Positions 55,501 through 64,000 of a DNA stretch of 64,000 nucleotides are shown here, piece by piece. The position numbers and the translations under genes were made by a program. Under the pieces are notes generated by a model, which ran no database searches, had not been told where the DNA came from, and saw only the letters and a list, made by a program, of their open reading frames with translations. This DNA is from Pegea sp. RAD2-039 (Eukaryota > Chordata > Thaliacea > Salpida > Salpidae), in NCBI GenBank assembly GCA_034620365.1, contig JAQGEQ010000071.1:310001-374000 (forward strand), read 5' to 3'. Position 1 is the first letter of the stretch, and every line of letters begins with the position of its first letter.

Positions 55501-58442
55501 TTGCTCGAAGCAAAATTCATTGATGACTTATTTTGAAAATAATAATTAAATTGATTCTGGTAAACATGTGTAGAGACGACTTACAGCTTTCAGATATTTG
55601 AGAAGAAAAATTAAGAATATTTAAAATAAAGTATCATTGTTTAACTTGAAAGTTGCTATTTAATGTATTGAAAATGAAAATATGAATTATTAAAGAGGTA
55701 GAATGACAGTAAAGTGTTGGAAATAAGATTTCGATAGACAAAGTATTGAAACAATTTCAATGATTGAGTGAAATGCTGGCAGTTTACAAAAAGATTCCCG
55801 ATTTTAAAATTTTTGATTTTTTTTCTGCTGCTGTAACAAGATGCATTTTGTTTCTTTTAATCTACATAATGATGGACACAATATAGATTTTTTTACTTTT
55901 GTTTGAGTCAAAATAATTCTAACTTATGTCAATAGTAAAGGTATAAATAATTTACAAAACTTGCACAATTTGATACTCATTAAAAATATTATGGCTTGTT
56001 GAAGATACTTAATTTATGTTGGTTAAAAATGAAAATCACAACAGTCTTAAAGAGGTTTCAACTAACAATATCGATTAAATTATCAGAACTAGTACGCTTT
56101 CTCGGTTACCACTAAAACATTTTTACCATGTGGTATTCTTCAGACTACTTATTTTTGTAGGATTCTTTTCTAACAGTAGTGACAAAAAATCATGTCTTAG
56201 TTTTTGGGAGTTTTTAAGATGTCTGGTTATTCTCTATTTCTTTTACTTTCTTATGTTGATGTTTTATACTAATTTTTTTTAATTTTTCACTAAGTTGATT
56301 TTATATATTTTTATCGTCTCGATATTCTTGGGTAGATACATTTTTAAGTTTTTTAAACAAAATCAATCTGTGAGCCTAGATGAAAAACTCAGTTTAACAA
56401 AAAAAATAGAAGATTACACTGTAGTACATCTATTGTTTACAAAGTAATTATATTTGTGTATCTGAATTCTGTTAAAACGTTTTTAACAAACATTATAAGT
56501 TTAGTATTACTTTCCGTTTTACCTAAAGATAGTTGGACATATATAAAAATATTTACAATAAACAATTAATTACAATTAAAAAATAAGAAATGAACATGTT
56601 ATACATAAATTTGATTATGAACTTTATTCTGGAGAGCTCTTTAAGTTTTAAACTTCATTTGAGTTTTGATTTATCATGCCAATATAAAAACAAAATATAA
56701 TTTACTTACAGATTTATTTAATTTTAATCGGCAAAGATTTATTTTTCAAGTTAAGTCAGCGATGGGTTTTTCCCCCAAGCAAAAAACTGCTAATTGATTC
56801 TATGCTTGCTGTTTACTCCTTATTTACTTTTGCGTAGTCAAAATCTTTCCAAGTAGATCAAATGACATTAACATTTCTTTACATGTCAAATGAGATCGCA
56901 TGATTTGTGTAATGAAGGTGTTACCTCTATCAGTAAGTAATACTGATATGCAACAACTCTACTTGTTAGTTGTAAGCGTATAAATAATTAATATAAAGAG
57001 CCATCATTTTAAAAACATTTTTGTCAAAATTGAAATGAGTTGTAAGATTACTAAATGATAAAAATATTTTTATATGCAACTGAAAATGATGATAAGGTTT
57101 TTGGTTTAATTGAATTAAAGTTACAGCTTGAATTTAATTAAATTTTGAATTATTTCCATTATGAGATTATTTCAATTTACTGGATGAAGTAGAAGAAAAT
57201 TTCTGGTACCTGAATAAAAAACTTTTTCAGATAAATATTTATAAATGAAAATTGAGTGTTTTTTCAAAAGTCAAGATGTTGATGATGAATTGTAAACTTT
57301 GATTTGTTCCGATTAAATAACGTTGTGACAGATACTTTGCAGAGTCGTTAGAGATGACAGCCAGTTGTACCAAACTAGTTTATTTTTTTATGAAATAGTC
57401 TAACAGTGATATTTAAAACTTCCGTCTAAGATATTCAATATTTACCCAAGAGAATTAAAACATCCACTACGTATCAGATGGCTTAAAAAAGCTGAAAATC
57501 GTAAAAGATCTGATCTACTCACATCTAGCTGTTACAACCATTTCAACAAATAAAGAATGAAAATATGACAAAAAAAGAATTTTTCAATGACTGCAGCTTA
57601 AACTTATTTATTCAATGTTTCTTTAAATTGTTCAACTAATCTTGTTGATAATAATAAAAGAAACATTGTCTGTTCTTTCGAGGAAACTCAAATATCAAAG
57701 AGAAAAAAGTTTAATTAAAAGTATATATGTCATCAACATGTATATTGAGTTATATACAATCAAACCACCATTATAATTTCAATTACTTTTGATCTTCAAT
57801 ATAAACTTTACGACTGAAATGTTATGCTGAAGTTTCTAGAGCATATCAAATGTTCAAAACAGACCGTCATTAACATAAGTTGCAAAAACGAAGATAACTT
57901 TAACTTTATTGAAACTTTATTTAAGAAATCCACCTTCTTGTAACCTAGTTTGTAGATTTTTTTTTAAAGATTACCCTGAAGTTCAAACTATAAGCATACC
58001 ATCAATAAGATGACAAAACTGTGTACTGATAGCTTATATTTATGACACTTGTGATAATTTCTAAAAATAGCCGAAGCACTAATTTTTATTTCTTAAAATA
58101 TAAACTGGAAGTAAAATTGAAACAGTCAGTTTTAATAAAAGAGTATAAAAGCTTCGGTTGAAAAGCTTGACATGTTTTGTTGACTAATAATTTAAAAGTT
58201 GTAATTTAACTTTTTCTAGATGATAACTGAAAGATGTATCAATTAACTCAAAAGAAATAATACATTAGATTAATGCAAGTTATAGCTCACTGTATTTTTA
58301 AAACAAAACAATAAATTATAAAAGTTAGTGTTTAACATTAGCTTAGTCAAAAGAATTTAAAAAATATAAACTCACCAAAAGAAATAAAAGCCATGTTGAA
58401 AATAACGGCCTTCATTACAAAGATCATTTTGATGTTGAACAT
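25355..58442 (-). CDS. robo: Roundabout-like receptor (Robo), complete, 26 coding exons
   Basis: The spliced coding sequence is 4515 nt, 1504 residues plus stop; the phase is conserved across all 25 introns. Order: signal peptide 1-25 (cleavage after AFA), Ig1 ~40-145, Ig2 ~148-243, Ig3 ~244-332, Ig4 ~333-426, Ig5 ~427-540, FN3 ~550-646, ~650-760 and ~775-873, transmembrane helix ~914-937 followed by KRR, then a tail of about 560 residues. Each Ig domain keeps both core cysteines (LQC/YQC, ITC/YTC, FKC/YTC, LTC/YIC, FTC/YTC). Five Ig plus three FN3 plus one membrane pass is the Robo plan; vertebrate ROBO1 is about 1650 residues. FN3-1 resembles ROBO FN3-1 (PxxPxKP start, AxNxYGxS near the end). 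The tail has VGYAKM (979-984), PPSPPL (1092-1097), PYANYP (1172-1177) and LSPPPS (1379-1384), comparable in kind to the family's CC motifs. Slit binding and guidance are inferred. An in-frame TAG lies seven codons upstream of the ATG. Confidence 0.9.
25687..26299 (-). CDS. robo: Robo exon 25: long tail exon
   Basis: The largest exon (613 nt) encodes residues 1242-1445: Gln-, Ser- and His-rich segments, LSPPPS, SGYNSTASSC and the KSW motif that recurs in the plus-strand gene. It ends in phase 1 at GTGAGT after KEFS; the plus-strand gene ends its matching exon after NEFP, in the same phase. Confidence 0.9.
26356..26492 (-). CDS. robo: Robo exon 24: acidic tail segment
   Basis: It encodes VEDEQEDDYRSSSGEESFDM, an acidic Ser-rich block suited to casein kinase-type phosphorylation (inference). 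It ends in phase 0 at GTAAGT. Confidence 0.85.
26610..26689 (-). CDS. robo: Robo exon 23: PYANYP motif
   Basis: This 80-nt exon encodes QPYANYPHISRNP. PYA plus a following Tyr resembles the tyrosine-centred CC0/CC1 motifs (PYATT type) of Robo tails. The acceptor is TTTTCAG; it leaves in phase 1 at GTAACG. Confidence 0.85.
26799..26987 (-). CDS. robo: Robo exon 22: Ser/Asn-rich tail
   Basis: It encodes a Ser- and Asn-rich, low-complexity segment with a basic patch (QHRRRSLRNN) and SPTFNSPSPVPVS. It is phase 2 to phase 2 and the third consecutive frame-neutral exon. Confidence 0.85.
27872..28015 (-). CDS. robo: Robo exon 21: proline motif exon
   Basis: It encodes a PTIIKEVPPSPPLSQK segment. 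The PPSPPL run is the best candidate here for the proline-rich CC2-type Ena/VASP-binding motif of Robo, although it is not the classical LPPPP. It is phase 2 to phase 2, 144 nt, also frame-neutral. Confidence 0.85.
28103..28210 (-). CDS. robo: Robo exon 20: cytoplasmic tail
   Basis: A 108-nt exon enters and leaves in phase 2, so it could be skipped without changing the frame. It encodes FSYVNDQLISPNSIPLHF. Confidence 0.85.
28265..28481 (-). CDS. robo: Robo exon 19: first cytoplasmic exon
   Basis: It encodes SQPYGQNFDL, VGYAKM and ISPGIGLPPHSFAGG. The tyrosines in PYGQ and GYAKM may be phosphorylation or adaptor sites, which is inference. It enters in phase 1 after TTACCACAG and leaves in phase 2 at GTATGA. 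Confidence 0.85.
28758..28787 (-). CDS. Possible 30-nt alternative microexon in Robo intron 18
   Basis: In a GC-richer part of intron 18, a stretch between GGAGTAG and GCAG|GTAATA would add VRTFSSTSRA while keeping phase 1 on both sides. It sits just after the membrane helix, where Robo proteins usually carry a short Ser/Thr/Phe segment. The acceptor has no pyrimidine tract, so this is weak. Confidence 0.2.
29058..29279 (-). CDS. robo: Robo exon 18: juxtamembrane stalk and transmembrane helix
   Basis: An acidic, Asn-rich stalk (NEDHETNNNEE) is followed by about 24 hydrophobic residues (IAVLAIGAILIICFLIGVV, then YYI) and a TKRR stop-transfer. It fixes a type I orientation. The donor is GTAAGT, phase 1. 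Confidence 0.9.
29375..29719 (-). CDS. robo: Robo exon 17: FN3-3
   Basis: A single 345-nt exon carries the whole third FN3 domain, with LEVIWKHPQVHE as the tryptophan strand. The FN3 signal is weak, as is common for Robo FN3-3. It enters in phase 1 and leaves in phase 1 at GTAAGT. Confidence 0.85.
29767..29885 (-). CDS. robo: Robo exon 16: second part of FN3-2
   Basis: It encodes LPKSIYNLAVRIRPYTHQST, the tyrosine-containing F strand of FN3-2. It is flanked by introns of only 70 and 47 nt, the latter the smallest in the gene. Confidence 0.85.
29956..30178 (-). CDS. robo: Robo exon 15: first part of FN3-2
   Basis: It follows CCAACAG in phase 1 and encodes a divergent FN3 half with FELTWNTNKD as the core tryptophan strand, and an extra cysteine pair (DLCNF, TPCNQ). 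It ends in phase 2 at GTAATT. Confidence 0.85.
30742..30908 (-). CDS. robo: Robo exon 14: second part of FN3-1
   Basis: It encodes HEWTTLQKV, then LTVTDLQPSARVYFVVSAIN and HYGSSEVV, the conserved LxPxxxYxxxVxAxNxxGxS pattern of FN3. It enters in phase 2 and leaves in phase 1 at GTATTT. Confidence 0.9.
31679..31832 (-). CDS. robo: Robo exon 13: first part of FN3-1
   Basis: It encodes PNTPGKPGLIRLMSSTTDSL then TVQWTAP, the typical opening of the first Robo FN3 domain. The donor is CA|GTATGT in phase 2; reading past it meets a stop a few codons later. Confidence 0.9.
32021..32102 (-). CDS. robo: Robo exon 12: end of Ig5
   Basis: It carries the second Ig5 cysteine (QAKYTCKVIDSNG) after a TTTCTTCTCAG acceptor and ends in phase 1 at GTAAGT. 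It closes the five-Ig block. Confidence 0.9.
32700..32956 (-). CDS. robo: Robo exon 11: most of Ig5
   Basis: It encodes PPVILLAPSNQSALISDA, FTCKVQSR and IQWIKDD, the start of the fifth Ig domain, with a longer-than-usual strand C-to-E region. It enters in phase 1 and ends in phase 0 at GTATGG. Confidence 0.9.
33014..33175 (-). CDS. robo: Robo exon 10: second part of Ig4
   Basis: It completes Ig4 with DSGIYICTNDENFEG. The acceptor GAATATAG has a poor pyrimidine tract but is the one that keeps frame with exon 9 across a 71-nt intron. It leaves in phase 1 at GTGGGT. Confidence 0.8.
33247..33366 (-). CDS. robo: Robo exon 9: first part of Ig4
   Basis: It encodes EPEISYISQSFNYHAG, then VNIILTCDVTN and FRWSGIQ. 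It lies between ATCACAG and GTTAGT, phase 1 to phase 1. A shorter alternative (EKFPCDVMYV just upstream) was rejected in favour of this exon, which supplies both the cysteine and the tryptophan. Confidence 0.8.
33872..33996 (-). CDS. robo: Robo exon 8: second part of Ig3
   Basis: It carries the DTGSYTCKAKNLVG motif that completes Ig3. The acceptor is AAAGCAG, phase 2; the donor GTAAGT leaves phase 1. Confidence 0.9.
34118..34259 (-). CDS. robo: Robo exon 7: first part of Ig3
   Basis: It encodes LPHFVKKPKNLILRPGELAS and then FKCEATGDFIPWISFL, the first cysteine and tryptophan of Ig3. It enters in phase 1 and leaves in phase 2 at GTAATA. Confidence 0.9.
35481..35601 (-). CDS. robo: Robo exon 6: second part of Ig2, GC donor
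   Basis: It completes Ig2 with DGNLQINNV and DGGFYTCVASNIAG. The only donor that keeps the frame into exon 7 is GCAAGT after CAAA, so this intron is a GC-AG intron. The nearest GT (GTTTTA, four bases on) would put exon 7 out of frame. Confidence 0.85.
36800..36969 (-). CDS. robo: Robo exon 5: first part of Ig2
   Basis: It encodes YITCDPPKGVPKPSIKWL, with the Ig2 cysteine and tryptophan. The CxPPxGxPxPxIxW pattern is characteristic of Ig2 in Robo proteins and also seen in L1-family proteins. It enters in phase 1 after a T-rich TAG and leaves in phase 0 at GTATAG. Confidence 0.9.
43252..43327. other. Strong hairpin: candidate structured RNA or miniature element
   Basis: Positions 43252-43269 pair with 43311-43327 to give about 17 base pairs with one bulged G (43259) and two G-T wobbles. 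The ends are GTCCGGA and TCCGGAC. Inside, ATT plus C (43275-43278) pairs with 43305-43308, and GGAG (43288-43291) pairs with CTCC (43301-43304) around a nine-base loop. The GC-rich base is unusual for this DNA. The 76-nt size and long arms resemble a microRNA precursor, and also short inverted-repeat elements. Either strand could be the transcribed one; the host gene reads the minus strand. Confidence 0.45.
45082..45114. other. Short perfect-arm hairpin in intron 4
   Basis: ACATGCATA (45082-45090) pairs with TATGCATGT (45106-45114), nine base pairs, and the loop itself can form GTC/GAC around five bases. It may be chance; no function is suggested by the context. Confidence 0.4.
51063..51207 (-). 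CDS. robo: Robo exon 4: second half of Ig1
   Basis: It carries the F-strand motif GDYQCVASNSYG that closes the Ig1 fold, preceded by an acidic loop (DEEDHDNEN). The acceptor is TTCTCTTCAG; it ends in phase 1 at GTAAGT. Confidence 0.9.
51383..51423 (-). CDS. robo: Robo exon 3: small middle exon of Ig1
   Basis: At 41 nt it is the shortest exon in the model. It lies between TTTGCAG and GTGAGT and encodes FRSIVIKSGCQDGV. It is accepted because it alone converts the phase-1 end of exon 2 to the phase-0 start of exon 4. Confidence 0.8.
51580..51765 (-). CDS. robo: Robo exon 2: mature N-terminus and first half of Ig1
   Basis: It follows a TTTTGTTCAG acceptor, enters in phase 1 and ends in phase 1 at GTAAGT. 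It contains the B-strand cysteine (HLQCRA) and the core tryptophan (IYWLKN) of Ig1, and an N-glycosylation sequon NMTS at the end. In Robo proteins Ig1 is the main Slit-binding domain. Confidence 0.9.
51766..58375 (-). other. Robo intron 1 (6.6 kb), with a tRNA-like fragment
   Basis: The intron separates the signal-peptide exon from the ectodomain. It is AT-rich without exons I can support. The only item of note is a degenerate tRNA-like stretch near 52119-52185, listed separately. Confidence 0.7.
52119..52185 (+). repeat. Degenerate tRNA-like fragment, possible old SINE head
   Basis: The order is tRNA-like: an A-box-like CTGTAGTGCGTCAGC, an anticodon arm GTTCG-TTGCTAA-CAAAC with one mismatch (nominal anticodon GCT), then a weak B-box-like ATCGATCAAATCC. 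The acceptor stem does not pair well, so it is not a working tRNA. The GTTCGTTGCTAACAAAC core resembles the hairpin at 16198-16216, which may be coincidence. Confidence 0.3.
58376..58442 (-). CDS. robo: Robo exon 1: start codon and signal peptide
   Basis: It encodes MFNIKMIFVMKAVIFNMAF and three more residues, a short hydrophobic leader. The ATG has A at -3 and an in-frame TAG seven codons upstream, which fixes this frame. It ends in phase 1 at GTGAGT. Joining to exon 2 yields SFAFA before QVSNEC, a good signal-peptidase site. Confidence 0.85.
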
Positions 58443-60470
58443 TTTAAGAATTCCACTTCTCTAGGCTTCCAGTAAAATTGATTCCATACATATACGAATG
58501 TAAAGCAATAAGTAATGTTTGTGTCCAATAGAAGCGGAAAGGTCAGAAGTCGAAGAAAAAATTAATAATGTTTATTTACACTTTACCTAATCCTGTAATA
58601 ATGTTTAAAACAAGAATTATTTTCTTGAAGTAGTCACTTAATTAGTTTTTCTTGAGAGTTTTGATTTAAAAAGGATTCTCAGGACAAAAAATAATAATTT
58701 TTTGTGCAGGTGCAACCGTATAACCGGTGGATTACGTATTTCTCACACAGTGTATGACCTGCTGAAGAATGTGAAGAAAGAAAATTAGAATTACTTATTT
58801 AAAATAAGAGGTAGCTTTACTCAGTCGAAAACCTGACTTATTTTCAACTGTTTAATTAATCAACATCATAAACAACAAAATTGTGTAACTTAATCAACTA
58901 AATCAAAGATGGGGAAGCAACAAATATGATCAATTTTAAAACTATTTAAGCTTCTACAGTTCTATTTGAAGTGAATAAAAGTTTAAATGAAAAAATAAAA
59001 TGTCAATTATGTCTTTAATCTTCTTTAATAATAACAAAAATGACATCGATTCAATTGACTTTCTCGAGAAAAAAAAAACATTTTTAGGTGTCTTTCAAAT
59101 GTCCAATAGAGCACACCAACATTGAGATATTTTGATAGCATAACAATGAGTTGTGAATTTTGAAAAACGATAAAATTAAACTTAAGGTTAAGCTTCATAA
59201 ATTTTAAAGCTAACAAAGAACTCGTTTTGTAAAATTCCATAAAATACAAATAAACTTTAGACTCTAAAGAAAAATCCTTAAAATCATCTTCAAGTGTATT
59301 TTATTGTTAAAACTAACACCTTACTAAAGCAACCACAAATACAAAAACAATTTTAGATTTTTGAATAGATTTCAATCTTTAGCTTACTTATTAGACTACA
59401 CAACATTATTATATTGCAAGATTAAATTTTTCAGTTTTTCTTTGACTTAGATATATAACTTATTCATAAATATATCGTCAAAATTAAACAAAGATTTTAT
59501 AAAAGATTCATTTTTTCCACACAAAGGACATTAGAGCTTTTTTATGATACAACACAACAAGGTTGTTCGTGTAAACAAACTAAAATTATAAAAACAACTT
59601 TACAACAAATTACTTCAACAGTTCACCTTCAATTTAAACAAGGGGCTACAAAAGAAGCTTACTCGGCATTACAGGGCTTTCAGGAAGCAAATATTTTTGC
59701 TGACAATATGTGAACAGTCTTCTTTTTATATATTGTCTCTATTTTTATCTACTGATGTTCTTATATTCCCTATAGCAAACAAAGAATATGATTTCAGCTG
59801 AAATGTTTACACCTAAATAACCTAAATATTTTTAATCATAGCCATGAAATAAGAAAAACTGACTTACTAAACTATAATCAGAATTGTGTTTAGAGAATGG
59901 ATTATAAAACAAGTTTCCATATTTTATATAAGACGCAAAGTTTTTGTGAATAATATAAACTGGTTTGTCTAGGAAAGTATATCTAAGGTTTCTTAATATA
60001 AAAATTTTTCATTATGGAGGCTGAAAATTCACCAACTTCTGCTAAAAAGCAAAACTTTCTCTGATTGGTCTAGTGAGCTTATGTCAAGTAGTAAAAGTTG
60101 TTTTCACCATTCTCAAAACTTTGGTTTTTTTCACCACGGGAGAGATTGAAAAATCAAAGCTACTTTTAACATCATTACTCTTTGAAAATTTTCTATCAGG
60201 CGAAGCAAACGGAGTTATCATATAAAAAATCAAACTTATGAGCTAGCATTAAAACTATATAACCTAAAGCATAAAAAGCTAATAATAGTTAAGAGTTCAC
60301 AGATAATTTGATGCAACAATTTTCCATGCAAGTTTGAAACTGTACTACAAAACTTATACTCAAGGTTGTAGTACCTTATTTCTGTCCTTTTATGACTAAG
60401 CTATCTTACTGTGAACGTATTACAGAATTCACTTACATTTAACTAGCTATAAACAAAAACAAAATTAGAA
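58443..60470. other. Robo 5' flank, nothing recognised
   Basis: The sequence just upstream of the start codon may be 5' UTR; a CCTAG that could serve as a splice acceptor lies about 20 bases before the ATG, so the promoter may be further away. No promoter motif can be supported. Confidence 0.4.
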
Positions 60471-60479
60471 AATTTCAAA

Positions 60480-60720
60480 GTACGTAAATAATAAGTCGAT
60501 CACATTCTAGTCTTAGTGCGTTTGTCCCGTGTGCCAAGAGAAGCCAAACTATGCGCAGTTTTGTCGCTTTTTTTTCTACTGTCGGGAAAGCGAAAAGTCT
60601 AGATAAAAACAAACACATCGTTTGAAATAAGTCAACCCAGGGGCGACTTAGATATATCTGCTGTTTCATCTTTTTTTCGCTTTTTTCGCTCAAGCTAAAC
60701 GACGCCAATGGTTATGAGAA
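60480..60720. other. GC-richer island upstream of Robo, possible regulatory or 5' UTR region
   Basis: A 240-bp block with several CpGs (TCGCTTTTTT repeats, GGGCGACTTAG, GACGCCAATGG) stands out from its AT-rich flanks. It lies 2 kb upstream of the Robo start codon and includes a CCAAT pentamer. An untranslated first exon or promoter is possible; nothing shows it directly. Confidence 0.2.
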
Positions 60721-63700
60721 CTAGAGTATAAAAATCTGATATACATATAAGCAAATTGTTTAAGAAAACTTTGTTTTTGTTGCTTTAAAAAAAAGCAAAC
60801 CTTAAAGTACTAAGGCTCCAACAAAGCAAGACATCATTTCGTATTTGTTTAAAGCTTAATCGATTTTCTAATAAAATTTAAATCAAAGAGAAATAAGTTT
60901 ATAAGTTATCAAGTTAATCAGATACAGCGCTAAACGTCATTTTGCTTGCTGCATTAGAAATATAATTAACCATTAAAATATGAAACTTCATAATGCTATA
61001 AGAGTCAGCACTTAAAAGATTTTGTTGAAGTTATTAAATTAAAATACAAAGATAAGGAATCTCTATGTCATCAAAATATCAAATTGACCATATTTATATA
61101 TTTTTACGATAGCGTTAAATTTTCACTCTTGTCAGTATCATTCTGGATTAAAGTATCATAAAAAAGAACTAATTAAATTCTATTTCAGTTTTCTTATCAG
61201 ACTTTCAGTTTCCAATTTCAAAAAACAATTTTGTTTTAAATAGAACTGAATTTTGCATGATGAGCCAATATTTCGAGCTTTTTCTGCGGTCATTATTTTA
61301 ATTTGTCTTCCCACTTTATATGTTTGCTTTACACTGTCTGTTTCACGACAGCTTATTTTGAAGCTTCGAGTGCACACTAAAAACCAAGCATCTAAGTTTG
61401 ATTTTCTCTGACAGCATCTTTTCAGTTTATTCTACTGCAAAGTCACGAAATGAGGGAGAAGGTAGTGAGAAGCTCTGTAAATGGTTTAGAAAGTAAAGGA
61501 TTATTATCTGTTGCGTTTTAGCTACCTGAATATCTGAGCCAAAATAAATGACTTCTTTTCTAATCGGTCTACTCAGTTAGCAAATCATTTCAACACTTGA
61601 AAATTTTACTAGCTTCAAACATTTCTTTTTTCAATCTTTTTTTGCTTTATCAAACTGCAGAAAAATTAAAGCTTTCTCAATTGTTTCAAAAAAAGCTCAC
61701 AATCTTTTTCAATAACAAACAAATCATATTTACCTAAAGATACACAAGATAAAGAGCTTCTGTTTGACATACTCTCATCTTGTACTATATACAAGCAGGT
61801 AGCTAAAATTGCTTGAAAAGTTCAAACTCTTTTATGGCCCTCAAAACCATTTAGTTCAATGTTTCATCGTTAAATTTATTCTGAAGAGTATTCTACTGCG
61901 TCTTTCGGCACTTGTATCTTTCCACAATCTCCTATCACTTTCACATCACTACAAATGCAGTTTCCGAGCTAACTTTTTTTTCCTTTTTCCTTAACCTGTA
62001 AAATAAAACCGCATTTTACGCTGTGGCGCCCTCATTTGTCTCAGTGGTCAGGAACGAATAAACTCATTTTTTTATTTTTTAATAAGTAGCCTGGGCAAGC
62101 AGGTTTATAAATTTACACTAAGCTTAAAATACTACTAAATACAGTTAATGGTATCTGAAAATGCGAAATTAAAAAGTTTAGTCAATGAAATTATTTGTGA
62201 TTTTTAATTTTTACTTTTAGTATTGCTACAAATTGATGAATTTTCAATAAGAAACTTTTTCAAATCATCAAATTACATTTAAACTGAATCCACTTCCACT
62301 TTTTCATTTAGATTAGTTATTTATTCTTAAACCATTTCAAGTTGTTCTTACTTTTTCAATAATCTTTTAATTTTTGAAACAATCATAAATAAATCATATG
62401 AAAATTTTCAATAATTTGATAAAGATAATAATCATTCATAGTAGTAGAAGTAGTAGGGTTAGGGTCACTTCTAAGTTTTTATAAAAATATGCAGTAAAAA
62501 ATGCAGGGCTTATTTTGAAATGAAAAACTATATACATAGTGGAGATTATTGCAATAAAAATACTTTAAAACAATTTAACCTTATCAAGAATTTCTGAAAA
62601 TTCTTTCAGAAGAGGTCTATAATATTTTAATACATTTTACCTTTAGCTAAATAAATAGTTTGAATCAATTAAGATTTATCTAAACCTAGATCTTTAAATG
62701 ATATCTTTCACGTTTTCTGCCGGTCAAAGCTAAATAGAAATACTGAAAATTAAAAAAGGGATTTTTACATTATTTTTTTATTATCAGCAAAATAAAAGTC
62801 TTGTTTCACTAGACCAATTTTTAATCTAAGTAACATAAGTTATAAAAATTTTAAATTCCTGTTAACGTCTGCACAAGTTTTAATGACTCCAATTATACTC
62901 TTGTGTAACCATCAAAAAACTCGTTTGAAAATAATTTGATTTATTATAACCTTTATAAAGCTCAATTCAGTTATTACTATTTGATTCAAAATTTATTTAT
63001 ATAGCAATAAATTATATTACAAATCATCTTCAAATGTATTGGTAAGATAATATTTAGCAATTAAATATTTAAAAAAGCTACATACAAAAGCACATAAATA
63101 ACTTTCAAACGTGCTCATTTGTGCAATCTACTCAAATAGCAATGCAAAATACGTTGCAAAATAAAATTTTTAATATTATTACATCATGCAAACACAAAAA
63201 TCGATTGAAAAACTAATTTTCTAAAAAGGTTTCTTCTCTCAGAAGAATTCATCACAAACCTAAAATTTTACAATTAACTGATTGTAGGAATGTAGGCTGG
63301 ATTAAAATAGATTACTTAGGAGACTCTGGAGAAATTTATGTGGCGTCGTCTTCCAGCATTCGTTTAACTGGTGCTTTGTAGAGCTCATCATTTGATTACT
63401 TGCAACAAAATTTTACCCCATACAAAGAATCTTGCATTTTATCAACGTGGCCAATACAGAAAATATATAAGCTTGTGTATCATCAAATATTTCTCAATCT
63501 CATAAAGTATGAAATTAATCCAACTTTAATAGAAAAAATGTTTAAATGATTTTTTTAATTCTTTCTTATCTCTTTTAATTAGACTTAATAGTAAGGCCAA
63601 AACAACATAGAATAAGCTCAGTGTCTTTCTTGATTGTTGGTTTAAATTTATTAAATTTTTCTTACTTTTGTAAAAATTATCACTTAGAACTTACTGCGAT

Positions 63701-64000
63701 ATTTGAATAAAGTTCACTTTTTTTCAACAAACCAAAATAAAAAATGAATTAAACGTTATAACTGAGCTTAGTGAAACTCTTAAAGTTAAAAAGGATTAAT
63801 ATTCAGCTTACAGGCGATCTCTTTTTTGTACTTATTTAAAGCAAAGCTTTCAAGCATTAAATATTTATTTCATTATTTTTCTTCCAACATATTTTTATAT
63901 AAAAAACGTCTGGCCATATAAGATAGCATTCCTCAAAACAATTCTTATACAAGTATTTGTAATCTATAATACTACATTTATCTATTTTATATTTACATCA
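60721..64000. other. AT-rich DNA, no gene seen
   Basis: Only chance open frames occur. A short TAGGGTTAGGGTC, two units of the animal telomere repeat, is at 62455-62467 and is of no clear meaning. No RNA gene or repeat is recognised to the right edge. Confidence 0.55.

Noticed and set aside
62455-62467. Interstitial telomere repeat
   Set aside because: Only two TTAGGG-type units are present, which can arise by chance.

Overview
The window is AT-rich animal nuclear DNA (very roughly 70 % A+T). Its main content is one complete, multi-exon, minus-strand gene for a Roundabout (Robo)-type axon-guidance receptor at 25355-58442, plus the last two coding exons of a second, plus-strand gene at 1-416. 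The two genes are convergent and look like Robo-family paralogs. Both proteins end in the same 11-residue tail (STSDFYSDQSQ), both carry a Lys-Ser-Trp about 26 residues before a phase-1 final intron, and both then have a final exon of about 60-70 codons. Spliceosomal introns, a signal peptide, Ig/FN3 architecture and 7SL- and tRNA-derived repeats show a bilaterian animal. Many mini-introns (47-120 nt) sit beside very long ones (6.6 and 14.1 kb). The phylum cannot be fixed from this window; a tunicate or another AT-rich invertebrate would fit.

Layout. 1-416: 3' end of the plus-strand Robo-like gene. 417-25354: about 25 kb of AT-rich intergenic DNA with no credible gene. It holds a diverged 7SL (SRP RNA)-derived element near 7.7-7.9 kb, a tRNA-Val-derived SINE at about 10.6-11.0 kb, a second copy of the 7SL element's 3' segment near 20.2-20.35 kb, and the 3' UTR of the minus-strand gene from about 24.9 kb. 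25355-58442: the Robo gene, which I resolved into 26 coding exons (4515 nt, 1504 residues plus stop) with reading phase conserved at every junction. 58443-64000: upstream DNA with no recognisable gene and one GC-richer island at 60.5-60.7 kb.

The predicted receptor has a signal peptide, five Ig domains, three FN3 domains, one transmembrane helix and a cytoplasmic tail of about 560 residues with Tyr- and Pro-rich short motifs. This is the canonical 5+3 Robo architecture. Robo proteins bind Slit through the N-terminal Ig domains and signal through short cytoplasmic motifs to control axon midline crossing and cell migration. That role is inferred from family membership. The 14-kb intron 4, between the Ig1 and Ig2 exons, contains a strongly base-paired hairpin at 43252-43327 that is the best candidate for an undescribed structured RNA or miniature element here.
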